Shown here piece by piece: positions 55,829 through 62,483 of a stretch of 62,483 nucleotides of DNA. A program made the position numbers and the translations under genes. The DNA comes from a virus. The notes beneath the pieces were generated by a model. That model saw only the letters and a program-made list of their open reading frames with translations, did no database searches and was not told where the DNA came from. The stretch is taken from positions 1 to 62,483 of IMG/VR virus record IMGVR_UViG_3300038832_000018. One strand, given 5' to 3'. Position 1 is the first letter of the stretch, and each line of letters starts with the position of its first letter.

Positions 55829-57453
55829 TAGGAAAGAACAATGAAGTCATTGGACGGATTGAACCAGATCTGACCATTGGTACTGTCGAGGCAATACCCC
55901 ACTACGCGAACTACGTCTCCGCTGCCAGAGGGTGCGGTACCAGTAATGTCCCCTGCCGTAGTAGAGACATACAGTTCGTCAGCGATAGTGCCTGGGTCGT
56001 GGTCCAAAGTGAACATCCCGCGAAGCAGCATTCCATCTACGTCTGGGTCTGTGCCTAACGCGATAGCCAGCAGGCACCCCCCAGAGGTAGAAGCCGCATC
56101 GGCGTCTGCAGCAGCCCAAGCCCCATCAGACTTGTAGTAGCACAGCTCACCTTGAGTCGTGCTGCCAGTCCCAATCTTTACAATATCTCCTTGAACACTG
56201 AAGTCCGTGTCTGAAGTTTTAGCAAAGACATTCTTTGTTGATGTGAGCTCACCAGTAACGTCAACACCTGTATTTGTTACGCTGAGTCTCTCTGTATCAT
56301 TAATCTTAGTGTTGACCTCGTTTGCAGTGCTGAAGTCAACGTACTCTTGGTCGGTAGCCGTTCCGATCTTCGTCAGGCTGCTGTTGATGATTGAAGTGAT
56401 CGTCGTCTGAGCCGCACCGACATTCAAAGTCACAGTGCCCGTGGTGCCACCACCAGATAGTCCATCCCCTGCGGTAACGCCTTCGATGTCACCGCTGCCA
56501 CCACCGCCACCGCCAGCGGCGGCAATCGTAATGGCACCATCTGCATTGGTGATGGTTACGTTACTTCCTGCCGTCAAGGTGGCTACAGCAGGACCGCTAG
56601 TGCCCCCGATCAAAAGCTGACCGTTGGTGGACATAGCGGCGGCAGCAACTGTATCGGTGCCGCTGTCCTGCGTAATCAACACTGCCTTATCAGCAAACGA
56701 AGTAGCTCCCGTTCCACCCTGAGCCACGGTCAGGCCCCCGACTTCTAAGTCGATGGTGCCGTCGGCATCTTGATAGGTCGCAGTGATACCGCTCTCGGTG
56801 TTGCCAGTGAACATTCCACCAGCTATGTCTTGCACCTCCTCGGTAGTGAGTTGAGTGTCAGACGTTTGATTTACATACGACAGGTTGCCCGACCCGTCGG
56901 TCTTCAATACCTGACCGTCGCTCCCGTTAGACGTGGGGAGGGTAAACTGCACATCCCCTGCAAAATCAGCATGCGCTGGGGCCTGAACGGTAACCTTGTG
57001 TGCCGCAGAGCTTTCACAGTAAAAGTCAATCTTACCTGAACTGCCCGTACCGCTAAGGATTTCTACATGACCGTCAGAGACTTTGACTCCACTAGAAGAG
57101 CTTGAACTGTCAATTACGACCTTACCATTGCCATTCGGCTTGATGTCAATATCCCCGTCCGAAGTGCTGACAATGTCATTGCCGTTGACATCCAGATCCC
57201 CACCAAGTTGTGGGGAGGTGTCTACTACAATGTTTGTGCCGCCATCAGCACCCGCAGGCCCTTGTGCGCCAGTAGCTCCCGTGGCTCCTGTAGCCCCTGT
57301 AGCCCCTGTAGGCCCCGTTGCACCAGTTGCACCCGTGTCCCCCGTATCTCCTTTGTCCCCCTTTGCTCCTGGGCTCGATACGGATATGCTGCTCGACGCA
57401 GGTTGAGTTACCGTTACGGTAGTCCCATCAGTTACTGTGATCGTCGTAGACAT
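55828..57453 (-). CDS. Collagen-like tail or head fibre, 541 aa
   Basis: 541 residues. An N-terminal ~30-residue Thr/Ser/Val-rich section is followed by GAKGDKGDTGDTGATGATGP, a 13-15-triplet Gly-X-Y collagen-like segment (~30-75). The rest is beta-rich with GGDLDVNGNDIVSTSDGDID, LTVAQGGTGATSFADKAVLI (a phage fibre linker motif) and a C-terminal tip. Such fibres trimerise through the collagen rod. The GGTGATS motif appears in many caudovirus fibres. It probably reaches outward for host attachment. Confidence 0.82.
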   Translation of the reverse strand: MSTTITVTDGTTVTVTQPASSSISVSSPGAKGDKGDTGDTGATGATGPTGATGATGATGATGAQGPAGADGGTNIVVDTSPQLGGDLDVNGNDIVSTSDGDIDIKPNGNGKVVIDSSSSSSGVKVSDGHVEILSGTGSSGKIDFYCESSAAHKVTVQAPAHADFAGDVQFTLPTSNGSDGQVLKTDGSGNLSYVNQTSDTQLTTEEVQDIAGGMFTGNTESGITATYQDADGTIDLEVGGLTVAQGGTGATSFADKAVLITQDSGTDTVAAAAMSTNGQLLIGGTSGPAVATLTAGSNVTITNADGAITIAAAGGGGGGSGDIEGVTAGDGLSGGGTTGTVTLNVGAAQTTITSIINSSLTKIGTATDQEYVDFSTANEVNTKINDTERLSVTNTGVDVTGELTSTKNVFAKTSDTDFSVQGDIVKIGTGSTTQGELCYYKSDGAWAAADADAASTSGGCLLAIALGTDPDVDGMLLRGMFTLDHDPGTIADELYVSTTAGDITGTAPSGSGDVVRVVGYCLDSTNGQIWFNPSNDFIVLS

Positions 57454-57866
57454 CAGGCGAGGGCTTCAGAGATGTCATCGTTCACAGTAAAGTTTCCCTT
57501 TAGGATGGTTGTTGTAACGCCATCGAGGATCTGCTGCAGGTCGTACACGTACCTACCAGGCTGAACCTTTCTCATAATCGCATCACTAGCGGTAACCGTA
57601 AGGACCCCTGAATCGGTTTTGGTGAACGTAAAATTGACCCCCTCGTCCGCAGCCTTCCCCCTGTTTGTGCTCCCAATGAGAAGCTTGCGAGAGCCCTGCG
57701 ACTTTTGGCGTCCCCGAACCTGCATCAAAAACTCATAGCCCGATGTGGTTAGCGTTAACGCTGTACCCGTCGAGTCCTTCAGGGTCAACTGGAGTTTAAA
57801 GGTGTCTCCTTTTCTACATGTGATGTCCAGCTTTTCTGAGACATCCAAGTTTACTTTACTAGCCAT
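57453..57866 (-). CDS. Beta-sandwich structural protein, 137 aa
   Basis: 137 residues. KLDITCRKGDTFKLQLTLKD, GYEFLMQVRGRQKSQGSRKL, and RYVYDLQQILDGVTTTILKG, the strand order of BppU-N-terminal-like Ig folds that sit at fibre attachment points. It shares single bases with the portal gene before it and the fibre gene after it. Possibly the connector between virion and collagen-like fibre; inferred from fold pattern. Confidence 0.68.
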   Translation of the reverse strand: MASKVNLDVSEKLDITCRKGDTFKLQLTLKDSTGTALTLTTSGYEFLMQVRGRQKSQGSRKLLIGSTNRGKAADEGVNFTFTKTDSGVLTVTASDAIMRKVQPGRYVYDLQQILDGVTTTILKGNFTVNDDISEALA

Positions 57867-60304
57867 TACTGCTTCACCATATTTAGCATCTCAAGAATAT
57901 TCGAGCGCTTCTCTTCTTGCAACTCAGGGCGCTTGCCAGTGCGTTGGGAGATCAACTTGCTCTGCTCCACAGCCTGCTTCTTGACTCTGTCATCCTTGCG
58001 ATTGTCTTTCTGAGTTTCGATTTGACTGCGGTGATTAAACTCCTCCTGCTTCTGGGCGTCGTTGCGCTGGATCTTCATGGCCTCAATTTCCTTGTTCATC
58101 TGGTGCTCTGCCTGCAAGATTGCCAGCTGACTCTGAGTCTTGAGCTCAATCATTTTTGCATCTACCTGTGCCTGCAGCTCTACCTCTTGCGCTTTTGCCT
58201 GAGCGGCAGTCATCGCGGCTTGCTGGGCCTGCTGAGCCTGCATCTGAGAGTTTTGTAACGCCTGCTGCTGAGCCCTTTCCATGCGCTTACTGCGCCTTAG
58301 AATCAGCAGCCTCTCTGCCTGGGTCACGTCTTTGAGGGAGCGGACAGCCATGGCATCCTCTAAATCGATTTCTTTTTGGCTCAAAGCAATCTGAATGTTT
58401 TGCTCCATCACCTGCTTGTCCCTGTCCTCCATGTCTCTCTGCACCTGCACACCGAAGTTGTACATGGGCAGGTTAGAGAAGGATGTCAACACGCTCATGT
58501 TGGTAGAGCCAATCGCGTTAGCATAAGCCTTGTAGATCACGCTCTCCACGGGGAGGATCTGCACGCACTTTACGACATCCTTACAAACCTTTTTGTACAG
58601 CACCATGGCTGCGTTGGTGATGTCAAACGTAGCGTTGTTGCTTGCAGCAATAGCTTGCTGCTGAACCCCCACCAAGGCATCAGTCTTTGGTGTAGAGGCA
58701 TCGACAACCTCGTTGATACCCGTGGTGTCACGGATCATACGCAGGTAGTGATTGTACAGACCAATCAGCTCGTTGATGTTTCGAATGCTGTTGCCAATCT
58801 CTCGGACTGGCGGGTTCTGGAATCCGCCCTCGGGGTTCTTGCTGCGATAGTAAAAGACTCCCGTTTGCTCATAGATATCGTGAAGGTCAAGCGGTTGAAG
58901 CTCGCCAGCCTTTCCAAGCTGCACGTTTTCCAAGCCCTCGATATCAATAATCAAACCATCAGGCTTGGCCTTAGCAATAGCTTGCTGCAGTTTCAAGTGC
59001 GTTAGCTGCAGCATGTCTGCAAAGCCTACGCAGCTGTCGACCATAGACTTCGGCTTGTTGCCAACCATGTTGGTGGCGATAACCGAGTAGGAAAGATGAG
59101 CACGACTGATATCGTGCATGTTCTTCGGGGTATTGAACTGCTTGCCGTAGTTGATCAAGTGATCAGTGCCAAGGATATATGTCCCCTTGTACACGCAGGT
59201 AATCTCCATGGTATGCGGCTGGCGGTCATAGACACTTCCCTTCCGCTCCTTGTATTCAAAACCTTCGAAGAAAAAGTTGGTGTTCCCGTACCGATTAGAC
59301 TTCTCTTCGAAGTGCATGCAGTCTACGGTCAAGAACTCAAAGTCAAGAACCTCAACTACGTATCCACCGTACTGCTCCTTCTTGGGACCACCACTAGAAT
59401 AAGGCGTATTGGGGTGCATGTTCGATGTGCTACGCCTAGCCTTCTTAGAGATCTTTTTCAGGTCTTCGTCGGTAAGCTGATCACCAGCGATACGGCGCAA
59501 CTCGTGTAGCGGAATCTCTCTGACATGACCAGCATAAACCAGGTCATCAAAGTTTGGGTCATCCGTATAGCTGTGAACGAAGTTGATCGGGTCCACGTAC
59601 TCCAACTCAATGCCGTAGTTGGGGTCGTTCTTTCTCATCACAACGGCCATGCCCAAAGCGGCAAGGTCATTTACACACCTCCGATAAGTCCCGTCTTCGA
59701 AGTTGGCCCACGAAAGAGTCAGATCCGTAGCGACTTGTGCAGCGATTTCTGCATCCGTCTTGATGTTTGTGTCCATCAAGATCTCTGCTTCCTCTTGCGT
59801 TTCTGGGATCTGCTCTGCGCTGACCCCCAACATCGGGCGGCCTAACACACCCTGCATTTCCATAAACTCCTCGCGAAGCTTAACCTGGTTGCGGATGATG
59901 TTTTTCTCCTTGTTCTTTTCGCTGGAAGACAGTGGGTCTACTGCCTCAATGTTTGGGTAGGGATTGCGAGAAAGAATCTTGTTAACTACGATACGGACGA
60001 ACTTCGGGAGAACAGGGACTGGGGTGAAGTCCATGTTCATGAGGCTGCCGTCACCATTGTTTGGGTCGGCCTGATTCAACAGCTGCTTGTAGATAGCAGT
60101 GTCTTGAGTTCCGTTTGCGTAGTCCCGATTTCTGATGAACAAGTTTCTTCTGCCGCCGTAGGCCGAAGAATTCTCCTTGGTTTCACCCCACTGACTCTCA
60201 ATTGCCTTCGCGTATTGAAGACCATACTCGTTCGTCAGCTTGGTCTTTTGAGGGGCAAGCGGATCTGGAAACCCCCCTGCAGAATCGGTTGTTTTATTGT
60301 ACAT
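57866..60304 (-). CDS. Portal protein
   Basis: 812 residues. An N-terminal wing (TNEYGLQYAKAIESQWGETK), a central DFTPVPVLPKFVRIVVNKIL block, LRRIAGDQLTDEDLKKISKK, and a helical stem with RDTTGINEVVDASTP, a motif (TG-[I/V]-[N/S]-x-V) common in podovirus portals. The C-terminal ~160 residues are Gln/Ala-rich coiled coil (QQQALQNSQMQAQQAQQAAM) projecting into the head. It follows terL and has its own TATATTTG element. Length is large but usual for crAss-like portals. Confidence 0.87.
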   Translation of the reverse strand: MYNKTTDSAGGFPDPLAPQKTKLTNEYGLQYAKAIESQWGETKENSSAYGGRRNLFIRNRDYANGTQDTAIYKQLLNQADPNNGDGSLMNMDFTPVPVLPKFVRIVVNKILSRNPYPNIEAVDPLSSSEKNKEKNIIRNQVKLREEFMEMQGVLGRPMLGVSAEQIPETQEEAEILMDTNIKTDAEIAAQVATDLTLSWANFEDGTYRRCVNDLAALGMAVVMRKNDPNYGIELEYVDPINFVHSYTDDPNFDDLVYAGHVREIPLHELRRIAGDQLTDEDLKKISKKARRSTSNMHPNTPYSSGGPKKEQYGGYVVEVLDFEFLTVDCMHFEEKSNRYGNTNFFFEGFEYKERKGSVYDRQPHTMEITCVYKGTYILGTDHLINYGKQFNTPKNMHDISRAHLSYSVIATNMVGNKPKSMVDSCVGFADMLQLTHLKLQQAIAKAKPDGLIIDIEGLENVQLGKAGELQPLDLHDIYEQTGVFYYRSKNPEGGFQNPPVREIGNSIRNINELIGLYNHYLRMIRDTTGINEVVDASTPKTDALVGVQQQAIAASNNATFDITNAAMVLYKKVCKDVVKCVQILPVESVIYKAYANAIGSTNMSVLTSFSNLPMYNFGVQVQRDMEDRDKQVMEQNIQIALSQKEIDLEDAMAVRSLKDVTQAERLLILRRSKRMERAQQQALQNSQMQAQQAQQAAMTAAQAKAQEVELQAQVDAKMIELKTQSQLAILQAEHQMNKEIEAMKIQRNDAQKQEEFNHRSQIETQKDNRKDDRVKKQAVEQSKLISQRTGKRPELQEEKRSNILEMLNMVKQ

Positions 60305-60325
60305 GCGGGGATACTACTTATCCCA

Positions 60326-60333
60326 CAAATATA
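60326..60333 (-). promoter_or_regulatory. Bacteroidota -7 element TATATTTG
   Basis: Minus-strand TATATTTG in the 35-nt gap between terL and portal, 21 nt before the portal ATG. It probably drives portal and the fibre genes independently of terL. Confidence 0.72.
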
Positions 60334-60339
60334 ATAAAT

Positions 60340-62454
60340 TCACCCTCGTATTTTGTAGCGCCTAAAGAACACCTTCTCGTCGAAGGAGCTCACCTGCTTC
60401 GGTTTTACTTTTTGCGCAGCCAACAAAGCCAGCCCAGAGCTAATTGTAAGGTCAAATCGGGTTCTGTTGTTGATGTCATAACCGATCCAGTCCTCCATGG
60501 TCCGATTAAAATACATGCTCCCCATCTCGCCAGTATCGCGATTCAACCCCACGTGTGAGTGAATGTACGCCTCGATTGCCTGAGCGTGAGACTGGATGAC
60601 ATCTACCGAGTTCGATGGTATCCCCTTCGTCTTGACTTTTACTTTCTGGCTGCTGCTGGTAAGGTGTGACGGCCTATCCATGAGATATCCATCATACCCG
60701 CGAGACTCGAAATACCTGGCGATACCGTACTTATTGTTCTCGATCAGGATTGGGTAACCGTAGAAGACCGCAGCCATCAAAACGTCCTCATAAAAAATAG
60801 AGGCCAGAGGTGGCCGCGCAGCATACTCCAAAACAAACATGTTTGCTGGGACCTCCATGTTGAACTTATTGTACAGGTGCAGGGCACCCTTCGAACCCCT
60901 GCCGTCGACCGTGGCGTCAAGGTCATAGCTGTCTACCCCGCCACAACCAAGGTGAGTGTTAGGCGCAACTCTCTTCCCCCTTTCCTGAGCCTTTTTGTTT
61001 CTCAACTCTACGGGTGGCATCCAAGCAATCCGAAACCTACCCTTCGGGTCTGGGGTAAAAACAACTTCGCTATCCTTGACCCCTCCCTTCCAGGAGAACT
61101 GACCAGACACAACTGGGTTTGGAAACAGTGAGTCGTTGTGCTCTACTTGCTCGTAGATGTGCCCGATGTTGAACAGGCTCGACTCGATGCTATCACGAAA
61201 CGCTTCGTCTTCGGTGAAAGGAAACTGCCTGATGGTTTCGTTGAGCTCTGACGCATCGTGCTTCAGGCTGTCTCGTTCGTTTTTCAAAAACGTCTTGGCG
61301 CCCATATGGATGTGCTCACCATCAATACCCTCGACCAACCCCTCAGGATTTTCAACTACAGGTATCCCGTATTTGTCGAAGAACCCCTCTAGCGATTCAT
61401 AAGCAGGGATAAACAGTCGGTACAGCCCCGACCTAGTCCTCCCATTCGCATTCCTGTCCGTCGGATCCGAGTCCGCCCACAGGTCCTTGTATTCTCGTCC
61501 GCCTTTTCCCATGGGGTTGACGGTGCTTCCGACCATTGCCTTCCCCACGATTTTTCTTCCGACGATCAAACACGTCCTCTGAATCCTCCAAGCCTCTCTT
61601 ATGTCTGTGGGTTTTTCCCATTTCCCCGCCTCGTCTAGATACAGTAGGTGTAGCTTCTCTCCGTCGTATGCGTTGTTGGTGGTGTTCTTCCAGTTGATGA
61701 CCGTATTCAAGGCGTCGCCCATCGTGGCCGTCTTGTTGTTCTTGGTGATCTTCTTTGACGGCTCACGGAAGGCAAGCTCCATACGAGGGTTGGTAGTACC
61801 GTCTTGGATGGGCTTGAAGAAGAAAGGATACTTGCGGAACATGGTCACCACCTTCTTCATGAAGATGTTTTCCTGGGCATCCTTACCTGTCTTGCTCTGT
61901 ATCCCGACCAGCTTGTCTTTGACCTGCGTAGCCTCGTCTACGATAACTGAAGAACAAATGTTGGTGTATCCTGATCTACGGCACTTGGTATATAGCTGTC
62001 CAATACAACGAGGGTCCGCCTCACACGCGGCCAAATGTAAGAATATATCTCTTTGAAAATCAAGGTAGTACGGCGCGCCAACGTCTAACACCGACCACTG
62101 CAGCATCATGTAGTGACGCCCCGTGATGTATGTAGCGTTACCTCGGTTATAAAACCAAACGCCCTCACGCCGACGGCGAAATTCTTCTTCGATGTATGGA
62201 CGAAACTTCTCTCGAAACTCCCGAGGCATCTCCGCCCACTCATCCATAGAACGAATACGCGATATCTCTGCGGGTAGATCAGCTCGCCGCCAGTACTGAT
62301 CCTGCACGGGTAGATCGCAGTAGAGGATGTCTTTGATTTTAGGGGGCTTCGGAAGCACAATGAGAAGGCCACCGATTTCGACGTGGTCACCAATCGTACC
62401 GTTGGGACAAATTGCCACCGCTTTTTCTTCATACCCTTTTAGATCAACTAACAT
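60340..62454 (-). CDS. terL: Terminase large subunit
   Basis: 704 residues. ATPase motifs: a degenerate Walker A, KCRRSGYT (157-164), and Walker B, LLYLDEAG (Asp274-Glu275), followed by MVGSTVNPMGKGG as the coupling motif. The C-terminal nuclease part includes GCGGVDSYDLDAT (Asp508, Asp511) and later acidic residues in an RNase H-like arrangement. It resembles crAss-like TerL proteins in overall pattern. It cleaves and pumps phage DNA through the portal. The ATG at 62454 lies within the right terminal repeat, so the upstream neighbour is the T9SS gene at 36. Confidence 0.92.
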   Translation of the reverse strand: MLVDLKGYEEKAVAICPNGTIGDHVEIGGLLIVLPKPPKIKDILYCDLPVQDQYWRRADLPAEISRIRSMDEWAEMPREFREKFRPYIEEEFRRRREGVWFYNRGNATYITGRHYMMLQWSVLDVGAPYYLDFQRDIFLHLAACEADPRCIGQLYTKCRRSGYTNICSSVIVDEATQVKDKLVGIQSKTGKDAQENIFMKKVVTMFRKYPFFFKPIQDGTTNPRMELAFREPSKKITKNNKTATMGDALNTVINWKNTTNNAYDGEKLHLLYLDEAGKWEKPTDIREAWRIQRTCLIVGRKIVGKAMVGSTVNPMGKGGREYKDLWADSDPTDRNANGRTRSGLYRLFIPAYESLEGFFDKYGIPVVENPEGLVEGIDGEHIHMGAKTFLKNERDSLKHDASELNETIRQFPFTEDEAFRDSIESSLFNIGHIYEQVEHNDSLFPNPVVSGQFSWKGGVKDSEVVFTPDPKGRFRIAWMPPVELRNKKAQERGKRVAPNTHLGCGGVDSYDLDATVDGRGSKGALHLYNKFNMEVPANMFVLEYAARPPLASIFYEDVLMAAVFYGYPILIENNKYGIARYFESRGYDGYLMDRPSHLTSSSQKVKVKTKGIPSNSVDVIQSHAQAIEAYIHSHVGLNRDTGEMGSMYFNRTMEDWIGYDINNRTRFDLTISSGLALLAAQKVKPKQVSSFDEKVFFRRYKIRG

Positions 62455-62483
62455 TTATGAGGCTTATCGTACTATAGTCACAT
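62429..62483. repeat. Direct terminal repeat, right copy
   Basis: Identical to bases 1-55. It contains the terL start codon (62452-62454) and the stop codon region of the 36-1325 gene, confirming that the two ends are contiguous in the real genome. Confidence 0.95.

Noticed and set aside
1-62483. Integrase, attachment site or lysogeny genes
   Set aside because: No tyrosine or serine recombinase motif, repressor/Cro pair or att-like repeat near the tRNA was found; the MarR-like and Fis-like proteins alone do not indicate lysogeny.

Overview
The window is a complete or near-complete double-stranded DNA phage genome of about 62.4 kb. The first 55 bases are repeated exactly as the last 55, so the contig closes on itself. 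No integrase, excisionase, partition genes or tail-sheath and tape-measure genes are visible. I read it as a lytic, short-tailed (podovirus-like) phage whose gene order resembles crAss-like and other Bacteroidota podoviruses; that placement is inference. Several independent signs point to a Bacteroidota host: late genes carry TAnnTTTG promoter elements, a phage sigma factor begins like the Bacteroidota primary sigma, the primase-helicase has a VirE/BT4734-type N-terminus, and two proteins end in type IX secretion (T9SS) sorting domains.

Layout: two opposed transcription blocks meet at a divergent regulatory gap (6663-7611) and a convergent double terminator (23667-23770). The rightward block (7612-23610) holds early and replication genes. 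First come small unknown proteins separated by seven copies of a conserved hairpin, three miniature tRNA-like elements, two structured noncoding stretches and a tRNA-Arg(UCU). These are followed by a sigma factor, a small Fis-type HTH protein, a run of tightly overlapping small genes, a DnaA domain-IV protein, an annealing protein, a RecE-like exonuclease, an SSB-tipped protein, a primase-helicase and two PD-(D/E)XK nucleases.

The leftward block starts near 6662, runs down to position 1, continues at 62454 across the circular junction and ends at 23774. In transcription order it holds a large virion-associated protein, small genes, a lysis-type DUF5675 protein, a GroES-like protein, a T9SS type B cargo protein directly before terL, terminase, portal, collagen-like and RCC1-like fibres, an 886-residue T9SS type A protein, an envelope group (outer-membrane barrel, exported thioredoxin fold, membrane-anchored coiled coil), small Lys/Gly-rich proteins, scaffold, major capsid protein, decoration and fibre-like proteins, two connector candidates, a 2183-residue tail protein, internal virion proteins and a holin. 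One MarR-like gene (3039-3455) runs rightward inside this block.

The most unusual content is: (i) the family of seven covarying intergenic hairpins placed just before start codons; (ii) mini tRNA-like elements that keep the acceptor stem, a D-loop-like GG motif and the T-arm but lack the anticodon arm; (iii) two phage genes for T9SS-exported proteins, one fused to a phage-type basic domain through a shared signal-peptide region; and (iv) late promoters that place the -7 element 4-5 nt before the start codon, implying leaderless messages. All family names come from reading the sequence by eye; no database search was run.
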